This document shows, in pieces, positions 25,927 to 33,866 of a stretch of DNA of 64,000 nucleotides. This stretch comes from Candidatus Geothrix odensensis (GTDB taxonomy: Bacteria; Acidobacteriota; Holophagae; Holophagales; Holophagaceae). The stretch spans positions 1-64,000 of the forward strand of contig JADKCH010000012.1 of assembly GCA_016714685.1 (NCBI GenBank), in the 5' to 3' direction. The stretch's first letter is position 1. Every line of letters starts with the position of its first letter. A program made the translations under genes and the position numbers. Under the pieces are notes generated by a model. The model saw nothing but the letters and a program-made list of their open reading frames with translations, was not told the origin of the DNA and made no database searches.

Positions 25927-25965
25927 CGCAAAGCGTAAGGTGCGAGGGGCACCCTACGCTTTGCG
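25927..25965 (-). terminator. Attenuator-like hairpin between rplL and rpoB
   Basis: Seventeen-base arms (25927-25943 and 25949-25965) pair with a single A/C mismatch around a five-base loop. On the minus strand the hairpin starts about 20 bases after the rplL stop and is followed by GTTCTGTCTGG, a poor U-tract. Bacteria commonly have a leaky terminator at this spot that lowers polymerase relative to ribosomal protein synthesis; that role is inferred. Confidence 0.7.
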
Positions 25966-25983
25966 TTAATGCTGTATCGAGAA

Positions 25984-26361
25984 CTACTTGATCTCGACCT
26001 TGGCGCCAGCGGCCTCGAGCTTTTCCTTGATCTTGGCAGCCTCGTCCTTGGCCACGCCTTCCTTGACGGCCTTGGGAGCGCCATCGACCAGGTCCTTGGC
26101 TTCCTTGAGACCGAGTCCGGCGACGATCTCGCGGACGGCCTTGATGACGTTCAGCTTGTTGGCGCCGGCGTCCATGAGCATGACGTTGAATTCCGTCTGC
26201 TCTTCCACGGCAGCAGCCGGGGCAGCACCGCCCGCAGCGGGAGCGGCGGCGGCAGCGGCGGACACGCCGAAGCGGTCCTCGAGGGCCTTGACCAGGTTGG
26301 CCAGGTCAAGGACGGTCATGGTTTCGATTTCAGCGATGAGCTGATCGGCAGTGAGAGCCAT
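25984..26361 (-). CDS. rplL: 50S ribosomal protein L7/L12
   Basis: 125 residues. The N-terminal dimerisation domain (L-I-A-E-I-E-T-M-T-V-L-D-L-A-N-L-V-K-A-L-E-D-R-F-G-V) is followed by an Ala/Gly/Pro hinge and the conserved C-terminal domain with K-x-x-V-I-K-A-V-R-E-I, G-L-G-L-K-E-A-K-D-L-V-D and K-E-K-L-E-A-A-G-A-K-V-E-I-K. It forms the stalk that recruits translation factors. It lies 49 bases after rplJ, with AGGAGG upstream of the ATG, in the usual L10-L12 pair. Confidence 0.97.
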   Translation of the reverse strand: MALTADQLIAEIETMTVLDLANLVKALEDRFGVSAAAAAAPAAGGAAPAAAVEEQTEFNVMLMDAGANKLNVIKAVREIVAGLGLKEAKDLVDGAPKAVKEGVAKDEAAKIKEKLEAAGAKVEIK

Positions 26362-26410
26362 GATGGCCTCCTAAAATTCGAAATGGGGTTTTGGATTCGG
26401 GGTTGGGGTG

Positions 26411-26899
26411 CTACTCGCCGGCCTTCTGCTTGCGGATGCCATCGAGGGCGACCGCCAGACCGGAGATGGGATAGGTCATGAGGTAGAGCAGCTTGGCGAT
26501 CAGCACATCGCGGCTGGGCAGCTCGGCCAGGACCTGGAGCTGCTTGGCATCGATCAGCTTGCCATCCATGACGCCGGCCTTGAAGGTCGCCGCGGGATTG
26601 TCCTTCAGGAAGCCGTTGACAGCCTTGGCCATGGCGACGACATCGTCGTTGGTGGTGGCGATGGCGCTAGCGCCCTTGAAGGAACCGCCCAGGGCTTCGA
26701 AGGACGTGTCCTTCACGGCCAGGCGGAGCAGGGTGTTCTTGCTGACACGGTACTGGGCCTTGCTCTCACGGACGCTCTTGCGGAAGGCAGTGTCCTTCTC
26801 GACCACGAGGCCCTTGAATTCGATCACGACGGCCGAGGTGGCAGACGCGAAGGTTTCCTTGAGTTCGGCGACTTCGGCGAATTTCTTGGACTTTTCCAT
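26411..26899 (-). CDS. rplJ: 50S ribosomal protein L10
   Basis: 162 residues starting M-E-K-S-K-K-F at ATG 26899, chosen because AGGAGG lies seven bases upstream and the family starts here; an upstream extension in frame would run into rplA. Contains the rRNA-binding domain (V-V-I-E-F-K-G-L, A-Q-Y-R-V-S-K-N-T-L-L-R-L-A) and a C-terminal helix that carries the L12 dimers. The rplA stop is 10 bases upstream. Autoregulation through the rplJ leader is known in other bacteria; no clear leader structure is visible in so short a gap. Confidence 0.96.
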   Translation of the reverse strand: MEKSKKFAEVAELKETFASATSAVVIEFKGLVVEKDTAFRKSVRESKAQYRVSKNTLLRLAVKDTSFEALGGSFKGASAIATTNDDVVAMAKAVNGFLKDNPAATFKAGVMDGKLIDAKQLQVLAELPSRDVLIAKLLYLMTYPISGLAVALDGIRKQKAGE

Positions 26900-26909
26900 G
26901 GTCGGCCTC

Positions 26910-27599
26910 CTACTTCTCAACACTGGTGTTGAGGGTGACCGAGGGGCCCATGGTGGAGGCGATGTAGATCGTCTTCACGTATTTCCCCTTTGCCGTGGCG
27001 GGCTTGGCCTTGTGGACGGCATCGATGAGGGCCTTGGCGTTCTCTTCCAGCTTCTCGACGCCGAAGGAGAGCTTGCCCACACCGGCGTGGATGATGCCGG
27101 TCTTGTCGACCCGGTATTCCACCTTGCCGGCCTTGATCTCCTTGATGGCCTTGGCCACATCGAAGGTCACGGTTCCGGTCTTGGGATTGGGCATGAGGCC
27201 GCGGGGACCGAGCACTTTGCCCAGCCGACCGACGCCCTTCATCATGTCGGGGGTCGCGACGAGAGCATCGAAGTCGAGGAATCCGGCGGCGATCTTCTCC
27301 ACCAGTTCATCCCCGCCCACGATCTCGGCGCCTGCAGCTTCCGCTTCCTTGATCTTCTCACCGCCTGCGATCACAGCCACACGCATGGTCTTGCCCGTTC
27401 CGTGGGGCAGGACGATGGTGCCGCGGACCATCTGGTCCGCGTGGCGGGGATCCACTCCAAGCCGCATGTGGACTTCCACCGTCTCGTCGAACTTGGCGAA
27501 GGCCAAGTCCTTCACAACGGTGAGCGCATCCTTCAGCTCGTAGGGGCGATCTTCGATCTTGGCCGCGGCAGCCCGGTACTTCTTTCCAGGTTTTGCCAT
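26910..27599 (-). CDS. rplA: 50S ribosomal protein L1
   Basis: 229 residues from ATG 27599 (M-A-K-P-G-K-K-Y). Contains F-D-E-T-V-E-V-H-M-R-L-G-V-D-P-R-H-A-D-Q-M-V-R-G, L-P-H-G-T-G-K, V-L-G-P-R-G-L-M-P-N-P-K-T-G-T-V, the L1 signature, and the R-V-D-K-T-G-I-I-H segment. The frame is open for 19 more codons upstream, but the internal ATG matches the family start. L1 binds the 23S L1 stalk and in many bacteria represses its own rplKA mRNA; the hairpin at 27693-27715 in the rplK-rplA gap could be part of such control. Confidence 0.97.
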   Translation of the reverse strand: MAKPGKKYRAAAAKIEDRPYELKDALTVVKDLAFAKFDETVEVHMRLGVDPRHADQMVRGTIVLPHGTGKTMRVAVIAGGEKIKEAEAAGAEIVGGDELVEKIAAGFLDFDALVATPDMMKGVGRLGKVLGPRGLMPNPKTGTVTFDVAKAIKEIKAGKVEYRVDKTGIIHAGVGKLSFGVEKLEENAKALIDAVHKAKPATAKGKYVKTIYIASTMGPSVTLNTSVEK

Positions 27600-27692
27600 T
27601 GTGGCTCCATTCGAACAATCTTCCGCGATGTCGGTCGCGGTGGCCGGGATCGCCACACGGCGTGGCTCTCCAACAAAAGCGTAAACGGGGTT

Positions 27693-27715
27693 CGCGCGGG
27701 TCCGGGACCCGCGCG
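27693..27715 (-). promoter_or_regulatory. GC-rich hairpin in the rplK-rplA gap
   Basis: Ten-base perfect arms, CGCGCGGGTC and GACCCGCGCG, with a three-base loop, eight bases after the rplK stop on the minus strand. There is no U-tract. In a 123-base gap between L11 and L1 genes it could be an attenuator, a processing site or part of an L1-binding structure. Confidence 0.5.
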
Positions 27716-27722
27716 AGGAACA

Positions 27723-28154
27723 TTAATCGACGACGTCGATGCCCATGGAACGGGCAGAGCCGGCGATGGAGCGAACGGCGGCATCAAGGCTGCCGGCAGT
27801 GAGGTCGGGCATCTTGACCTTGGCGATCTCGGCGAGCTCAGCCTTGGTGATCTTGCCGACCTTGGTCTTGTTGGGGGTGGGGCTTCCCTTCTCGAGGCCG
27901 AGCTTCTTCATGATCAGCACGGCGGCGGGCGGGGTCTTCAGGATGAAACTGAAGCTGCGATCCGCGTAGACCGTGATGACGACAGGAAGGGTCGTGCCCT
28001 TCTCGACGTTGTTCACCGACTTTGCGTTGAACTGCTTCACGAACTCCATGATGTTCACGCCGTGCTGACCCAGCGCGGGGCCGACGGGAGGGGCCGGCGT
28101 GGCCGAGCCAGCGGGCAGCTGCAGCTTGATGTAGCCAGTGATCTTCTTAGCCAT
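27723..28154 (-). CDS. rplK: 50S ribosomal protein L11
   Basis: 143 residues from ATG 28154 (M-A-K-K-I-T-G-Y-I-K-L-Q-L-P-A-G), after a GGGAG ribosome binding site. Contains the invariant P-A-P-P-V-G-P-A-L-G-Q-H-G-V-N-I-M-E-F and F-I-L-K-T-P-P-A-A-V-L motifs and the C-terminal G-S-A-R-S-M-G-I-D-V signature. It binds the GTPase-associated centre of 23S rRNA. First gene after the terminator-like hairpins behind nusG, so rplK may have its own promoter in the 28155-28244 stretch. Confidence 0.98.
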   Translation of the reverse strand: MAKKITGYIKLQLPAGSATPAPPVGPALGQHGVNIMEFVKQFNAKSVNNVEKGTTLPVVITVYADRSFSFILKTPPAAVLIMKKLGLEKGSPTPNKTKVGKITKAELAEIAKVKMPDLTAGSLDAAVRSIAGSARSMGIDVVD

Positions 28155-28244
28155 GTGAAGTCTCCCGCGGAGGATTCCGGCACATGCCGGCGACGTCCGC
28201 CTTGAGGGTGACGGGCCCTGAGGACCGCCCACCGGGGTTGAAAA

Positions 28245-28270
28245 GGTCCCGGTCGAAAGAGACCGGGACT
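28245..28270 (-). terminator. Terminator-like hairpin between nusG and rplK
   Basis: GGTCCCGGTC (28245-28254) pairs with GACCGGGACT (28261-28270) around a six-base loop: nine Watson-Crick pairs plus one G-U. On the minus strand it is followed by CCTTTTC, a short U-tract. It fits an intrinsic terminator or attenuator after nusG. Confidence 0.7.
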
Positions 28271-28281
28271 GGAAAGTCTAA

Positions 28282-28307
28282 CCTAAGGACTTCGAAAAGT
28301 CCTTAGG
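28282..28307 (-). other. Perfect hairpin with a UUCG tetraloop after nusG
   Basis: Eleven-base perfect arms (28282-28292, 28297-28307) whose minus-strand transcript closes a UUCG tetraloop on a U-A/CUU-AAG stem, 13 bases after the nusG stop. There is no U-tract directly after it; it stands 11 bases before the terminator-like hairpin. It may protect the 3' end or be a processing site in the operon transcript. Confidence 0.6.
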
Positions 28308-28319
28308 AGATATGGAACC

Positions 28320-28963
28320 CTACCGCTTTTCGACCTGGATGAAGTCCAGCTCGACGGGGGTGGAGCGACCGAAGACGGTCACCATCACCTTGATGGTGGA
28401 GCGCTCCTCGTGGATCTCCTCCACGTCGCCCTCGAAGTTGGCGAAGGGTCCGTCGATGATGCGGACCTTCTCGCCCTTCTCGAAGTGGTATTTCGGCTTG
28501 GGCTTTTCCTGGGTCTCTTCGGTGTGGTGCATGATCTGTCGGACTTCTTCGTCCGTCAGGGGCGTGGGCCGCTTCTTGTTGGCCCCACGAAGCTCGTGAC
28601 CTTGGGCGTGTTCCGGACCAGGTGCCAGTCGGCATCGGCCATCTCCACGGAGCCATCGGGCTTGCGCTCGACCTGGATCTGCACGAGCAGGTAGCCGGGG
28701 AACGACTTGCGCTTCTTGACGACGCGCTCCTTCTTGCCTGATTTCGCGTCGACCTTCATCTCCTCGTAGGTCTCCTCGGGGATCTGAATGTCCCCGAAGC
28801 TGTCCTGGCGCTCTTCCATCTGGATGCGCTGGCGGAGATGCTCCATCACCTTGGCTTCATAGCCGGAATAGGTGTGGATGATGAACCACTTCAACTCGCG
28901 GCCCTGGGGCTGGGCCGGGGTGTCCTGCGGGGTTTCCTGGGGAATGCTCACGAGATCGGTCAT
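28320..28963 (-). CDS. nusG: Transcription termination/antitermination protein NusG (one-base frameshift)
   Basis: NGN domain: W-F-I-I-H-T-Y-S-G-Y-E-A-K-V, then K-K-R-K-S-F-P-G-Y-L-L-V and W-H-L-V-R-N-T-P-K-V-T-S-F-V-G. The frame then breaks at the C4 run 28583-28586; adding one C gives G-A-N-K-K-R-P-T-P-L and joins the KOW domain (E-K-G-E-K-V-R-I-I-D-G-P-F-A-N-F-E-G-D-V), ending at 28320. Corrected length is 214 residues, with a ~20-residue Gln/Pro-rich N-terminal extension. NusG is essential in most bacteria and its context (secE upstream, rplK downstream) is standard, so the break is almost certainly a sequencing error. GGAGG precedes the ATG. Confidence 0.95.
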
Positions 28964-28976
28964 GCCTGCCTCCGCT

Positions 28977-29171
28977 TCAGCGAGTCTTCAGGAAGAAGTA
29001 CGCGAAGCCCTTGGAGAGAACCCAGTCCACGGACCAGAGATAGATTCCGACGAACACCGAAACGATGACCACCGTCCAGGCGGAGGTCATGACCTTCTCC
29101 TTGGTGGGCCAATCGACCCGATCGAGTTCAGCGAAGAGATCCTTGGCCTGCTGCTTGATGGCACCGATCAC
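28977..29171 (-). CDS. secE: Preprotein translocase subunit SecE
   Basis: 64 residues, the short single-membrane-span form. An amphipathic N-terminal helix (F-A-E-L-D-R-V-D-W-P-T-K-E-K-V) carries the conserved V-x-W-P-x-x-x-E motif, followed by one membrane helix (A-W-T-V-V-I-V-S-V-F-V-G-I-Y-L-W) and the D-x-x-L end. It clamps SecY in the translocon. It lies directly before nusG (13 bases) and after tRNA-Trp. Confidence 0.96.
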   Translation of the reverse strand: MIGAIKQQAKDLFAELDRVDWPTKEKVMTSAWTVVIVSVFVGIYLWSVDWVLSKGFAYFFLKTR

Positions 29172-29237
29172 GATGGACCCCGTGGATTGGACGATCAGAA
29201 AAACCTGGCCCCGAGCTGAAGCGCCGGGGCCGGGAAG

Positions 29238-29313
29238 TGGCAGGGGAGACAGGTTTCGAACCCGCGACCTGCGGATTTGGAGTCCGCTGCTCTACCAGCT
29301 GAGCTACTCCCCT
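29238..29313 (-). tRNA. tRNA-Trp (CCA)
   Basis: 76 bases on the minus strand with a full cloverleaf: acceptor AGGGGAG/CTCCCCT, D-loop AGCTCAGCTGGTAGAGC, anticodon stem GCGGA/TCCGC with loop CTCCAAA (anticodon CCA), TPsiC arm GGTTCGAAAC. The 3' CCA is encoded. It sits between rpmG and secE, the common tuf-trnW-secE arrangement. Confidence 0.96.
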
Positions 29314-29368
29314 GTGGGACCGCCCGGCGACTGGTGGCGCCGGGCGGGAAACCCTTGGATCCCGAGCC

Positions 29369-29518
29369 CTACTTCGACTCGCGGTGGATCTTGTAACCGC
29401 CACAGAAACGGCAGAACTTGTTGAACTCAAGCTTGCCCGTGGTGGTCTTCTTGTTCTTGGTGGTGCTGTAGTTCTTGCGTTTGCATTCCGTGCACTGCAA
29501 GTGAACGATGTCGCGCAT
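29369..29518 (-). CDS. rpmG: 50S ribosomal protein L33
   Basis: 49 residues (M-R-D-I-V-H-L-Q-C-T-E-C-K-R-K-N-Y ... F-C-R-F-C-G-G-Y-K-I-H-R-E-S-K). Both CxxC pairs are present, so this is the zinc-binding (C+) form. ATG 29518 is preceded by GGAGGTCACC. It lies 33 bases after tuf and before tRNA-Trp. Confidence 0.96.
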   Translation of the reverse strand: MRDIVHLQCTECKRKNYSTTKNKKTTTGKLEFNKFCRFCGGYKIHRESK

Positions 29519-29550
29519 GGTGACCTCCTAAGTCGGAGGGCGGATTGGCT

Positions 29551-30744
<1,194 letters not shown>

Positions 30745-30795
30745 GAATGCCTCCTGAAAGGTGGGAGAGAAGATGAAGGGGAACTGTGCGAAAGG

Positions 30796-30870
<75 letters not shown>

Positions 30871-30938
30871 CTTGAACACTCCCGCCGCCTGGCGGGTGAC
30901 TGGACCGTCTTCCGGAGTGGTCCGGACGACGGGGAGGG

Positions 30939-31015
<77 letters not shown>

Positions 31016-31064
31016 GTGGAACTCCGAAAACGGGACCCAGCCTTCCTGGAAAACTCCAGGGGAC

Positions 31065-31151
31065 TGGTGCCGAGAGAAGGATTCGAACCTCCGTAACGCG
31101 TTGCGTGGCAGATTTACAGTCTGCTGCCATTAACCACTCGGCCATCTCGGC
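31065..31151 (-). tRNA. tRNA-Tyr (GTA)
   Basis: 87 bases on the minus strand with the long variable arm of class II tRNAs. Acceptor GCCGAGA/TCTCGGC, anticodon stem GCAGA/TCTGC with loop CTGTAAA (anticodon GTA), TPsiC arm AGGTTCGAATCCT; CCA encoded. First tRNA of the cluster after the rlmB gene. Confidence 0.95.
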
Positions 31152-31156
31152 ATGCT

Positions 31157-31185
31157 TGTCCGGTGCCCCTCCCGGGGCTTGTCAA
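31157..31185 (-). promoter_or_regulatory. Possible sigma70-type promoter of the tRNA-tuf operon
   Basis: A consensus -35 box TTGACA (minus strand, 31185-31180) lies 28 bases before the 5' end of tRNA-Tyr. Seventeen bases further is GGACAA, a poor -10 box. The -35 and its distance to the tRNA are right for a stable-RNA promoter; the -10 is the weak part. Confidence 0.4.
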
Positions 31186-31268
31186 TGCATCCCTTCGAAG
31201 TCCCTGCCGGGGCTTCGTGTCAGGGGCACTGCGAGGCAGGGCTTTCCTGACAGGGAACTCGAAAGGTA

Positions 31269-32048
31269 TCACGGCAACGGAGGTGTCTCAAGGGGAAACT
31301 TCTGAAGTGGCACGGAGCTCATGACCTGGCTTCGTCGCGCCACCACGCGGAAGAGCGTGACTGCGGCGGCGGCGGATACGTTCAAACTTTCGATGCCCCC
31401 CGGCATGGGGATGTGCAGCAACCCATCACAGCGCTCGCGGATCTTCTGGTGCAGGCCTTCGCCTTCAGCACCGAGGACCAGCACTGTCGCACGGTCGAAG
31501 GGCTCATCGAGGTAGTCGCGGCTGCCTTCGCCGGCCGCCAGACCATAGATCCAGGCTCCGGCTTCCTTCAGGTCATCCAGGGCCCGGCCCAGGTTCACCA
31601 CGCGGCAGACGGGTACCCGGCCCGCGGTGCCGGCGCTGGCGCGGATCACGGTCTCGTTCACCTGGGCCGACCGCCGTTCGGGCAGCAGCACCCCATCGAC
31701 GGCAACCGCGGCCGCTGAGCGCAGGATGGCTCCCAGGTTGTGGGGATCCGTCACTCCGTCCAATGCGAGCACCAGGGCCGCATCGCCCTTCTCCTTCAAG
31801 CGGGCAGCAAGATCTTCAAACTCCGCGTAGGCGAAGGCGCTGCCCTCGCCCAGCACGCCCTGGTGGCGCTGCCCCTGGCTGCGCCGGTCCAGCCCCTCCA
31901 TGGGCTCCCGATGGATCACCACGCCGGCGGCGCGGGCTTCGGAGAGCAGCTTGGATACCCGCCCGAAGGCCGCCGGGGCCACCCACAAGGCGTGCAACTC
32001 GCCCCGGGACAGGGCCTCTTCGCAGGCATGGGGACCGAGGTAGCGCAA
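31269..32048 (-). CDS. rlmB: 23S rRNA (guanosine-2'-O-)-methyltransferase, RlmB/TrmH family
   Basis: SPOUT methyltransferase of ~259 residues. The N-terminal substrate-binding part begins L-G-P-H-A-C-E-E-A-L and includes L-W-V-A-P; the catalytic half has the three SpoU motifs: L-D-G-V-T-D-P-H-N-L-G-A-I-L-R-S-A-A (motif 1 with N and R), L-V-L-G-A-E-G-E-G-L (motif 2) and I-P-M-P-G-G-I-E-S-L-N-V-S-A-A-A-A-V (motif 3). The start is unclear: a TTG at 32048, three bases past the stop of the preceding porin gene, gives the usual length; earlier starts overlap the porin. It methylates G2251 of 23S rRNA in E. coli; a tRNA target is possible. Confidence 0.85.
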   Translation of the reverse strand: MRYLGPHACEEALSRGELHALWVAPAAFGRVSKLLSEARAAGVVIHREPMEGLDRRSQGQRHQGVLGEGSAFAYAEFEDLAARLKEKGDAALVLALDGVTDPHNLGAILRSAAAVAVDGVLLPERRSAQVNETVIRASAGTAGRVPVCRVVNLGRALDDLKEAGAWIYGLAAGEGSRDYLDEPFDRATVLVLGAEGEGLHQKIRERCDGLLHIPMPGGIESLNVSAAAAVTLFRVVARRSQVMSSVPLQKFPLETPPLP

Positions 32049-32050
32049 GG

Positions 32051-33433
32051 CTAGAACGTCTTCTTGAAGCCGAGGGCCATGAGATGCCCCATGCCCTCCA
32101 TGCGGACGCGATTGACGGGAGTCGGGTCGAAGCCCCTGGCGCTCCAATCGCCCGTCAGGCGGCGGGTATCCTGATCCTCGCTCTGGCGGTACTGATACCC
32201 GAGGCTGATTTCGCCTCCCCAGACCTTGTAGCCCGCACCGAAGGAAAAGGCCGCCGTGCGGGTGCCGCCGAGCAGCGGCTCGGCGCTGGCCTCCTCCACG
32301 CTGCGCTGATCCAGGGCCAGGCCGCCACGCAGGGTCCAGAACTTCCCGAGCTCCACCTCCGCCGAGAGTCCCAGGCCCAGGTGGCTCTTGCCCCGGGGCA
32401 GCTCAGCGGGGGCCGAGACGGTGCCCGACGGCGTTGCCACCGTGGCGAAACCGGGGACGCGCAGGCCCGCCGAGGTCCACTTCAGGTCCGCCTCCCAGGT
32501 CATCATGGGCGTGAGGCGATGCCGCACCCCGAAGGTGGTCTGCGAAGGGAGTTCCAGCGTGGCGGAACCCGCTGTGGGAGTGGAACCGGCCAGCAGGATC
32601 GTGGCGCGGGCGGCCGCACCGAGCGGAGCGGTGCTCAGGCCGTCGTTCGCATAGTAGCCCAGCGGGACAGCCCGGTACTCCGCCTTCAGGTCCAGGTCGC
32701 CCTTCAGGCCCGACTGGTGCGCGAAGCCCAAGGTCCAGCGCGGGTTGATCGCCCAGCGCACGCCCAGAGAGTAGCTCGGCACCACCTTGTCCCCGCTCTG
32801 TCCGACCCGCTGCTCCACCAGGCCGTTCACCGCATTGGCACCGGAGGCCGGCAGGCTCGGATCATTGGGCACGTTCAGGCGCATGACGTTGCTGGAATCG
32901 TAGGAGAGGCGCGCCACGCCCAGGCCAAGCCCCACAGACAGGTTCGGGCTGAAGGCCCAGGCCGACTGGCCTTCGAGCCGACGGGCCGACAGGTCGATCC
33001 CATCGCCCAGGTAGCGGCTGGGTGCTTTGTCCAGAAGCCTACCGTGGCGGAGGTAGGGCTCGTCCAGCTTGAGGCCCAGGGTCAGTTTGGGCGACAGGCG
33101 AGCGGCCAGGCCGAAGGCGCCGAGGGTCCGGTTCCGGTCATAGCTGAAGTAGCTGTTGCGAACCGAGGTCTGCTCCGATTCCAGGCTCTGCTGGGTGGAT
33201 GACATCTCCAGTCCAGCGGCCAGGTAGAAGCCGCCCTTCTCCTTGAGGGAGGCAAGCAGGGCGGGATTCAGTGCGGCGGCCTCGAGGCTGTAGCCGTAGG
33301 CCACCTGGGCGCCGCTTCGCGAGATGCCCACAGGGTCCGCGGCCGGCAGGGCCATGCTCTGGGCAGCCACGGGCAGGGCGGCCAAGCCCACCGCCAACCC
33401 CATCCCGACACTTCCACGAACCAGCTGGACCAT
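32051..33433 (-). CDS. FadL/OmpP1-family outer-membrane protein
   Basis: 460 residues. Signal peptide (V-R-G-S-V-G-M-G-L-A-V-G-L-A-A-L-P-V-A-A-Q-S). The mature start D-P-V-G-I-S-R-S-G-A-Q-V-A-Y-G-Y-S-L-E-A-A-A-L-N-P-A matches the FadL N-terminal N-P-A region; the rest is alternating beta-strand sequence with S-P-x-L-x-x-G-L and W-x-L-x-G-F-A-H-Q-S-x-L-K-G motifs, closing with an aromatic C-terminal strand (L-G-F-K-K-T-F). Family members take up long-chain fatty acids or aromatic hydrocarbons. ATG 33433 is preceded by GGGAGG. Its stop is two bases from the start of rlmB. Confidence 0.82.
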   Translation of the reverse strand: MVQLVRGSVGMGLAVGLAALPVAAQSMALPAADPVGISRSGAQVAYGYSLEAAALNPALLASLKEKGGFYLAAGLEMSSTQQSLESEQTSVRNSYFSYDRNRTLGAFGLAARLSPKLTLGLKLDEPYLRHGRLLDKAPSRYLGDGIDLSARRLEGQSAWAFSPNLSVGLGLGVARLSYDSSNVMRLNVPNDPSLPASGANAVNGLVEQRVGQSGDKVVPSYSLGVRWAINPRWTLGFAHQSGLKGDLDLKAEYRAVPLGYYANDGLSTAPLGAAARATILLAGSTPTAGSATLELPSQTTFGVRHRLTPMMTWEADLKWTSAGLRVPGFATVATPSGTVSAPAELPRGKSHLGLGLSAEVELGKFWTLRGGLALDQRSVEEASAEPLLGGTRTAAFSFGAGYKVWGGEISLGYQYRQSEDQDTRRLTGDWSARGFDPTPVNRVRMEGMGHLMALGFKKTF

Positions 33434-33546
33434 ACCCGACGCCTCCCGAGACACGCTTCTTGAATGGCCCGAACCCGGGAAGGGTTCAAACCCAAGACTC
33501 CAGGATCGCCAAAAGGGCCCGAATCACCAAGTGCATTCCGCGCAAC

Positions 33547-33837
33547 TCAGCGCTCGGACTCACCCATGAAGCGCACCAACAGGCGGTCCACCAGTTCCCA
33601 GACCTCCAACAGGGCGGCCAGGCACATCACGAGGCCAGCCCCCAGGGCGAGGGCCCGGCCCCAAGGTCCCATGACCGCCCGACAGAGGTCCGGCCATTGC
33701 CAGAACAGGGACGGGAGCCTCAGCCGGCCATAAAAGGCCAGCGTTGACAGGAGCATCCCACCCCACAGCAGGTAGAAGAACCTCAGCGCTCGGAAGAGGA
33801 CGTCCCAGGCGAAGGGACGGTGACGGGGAACAGGCAT
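33547..33837 (-). CDS. Small membrane protein of unknown function
   Basis: 96 residues with two predicted membrane segments (F-Y-L-L-W-G-G-M-L-L-S-T-L-A-F-Y and A-L-A-L-G-A-G-L-V-M-C-L-A-A-L-L-E-V-W) separated by a loop rich in Trp and Arg. No motif that I recognise. It lies between the sensor kinase gene and the porin on the same strand, with 29 and 113 bases on either side. Coding is supported by composition and membrane pattern only. Confidence 0.55.
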   Translation of the reverse strand: MPVPRHRPFAWDVLFRALRFFYLLWGGMLLSTLAFYGRLRLPSLFWQWPDLCRAVMGPWGRALALGAGLVMCLAALLEVWELVDRLLVRFMGESER

Positions 33838-33866
33838 GGAGGAACCAGCATAGCCGGTCCGGTCGC

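Noticed and set aside
28320..28963. nusG as a true pseudogene or programmed frameshift
   Set aside because: The break is a single missing base in a short C run, both domains are intact and in normal context, and no slippery site or stimulatory structure is seen at the break; sequencing error is far simpler.
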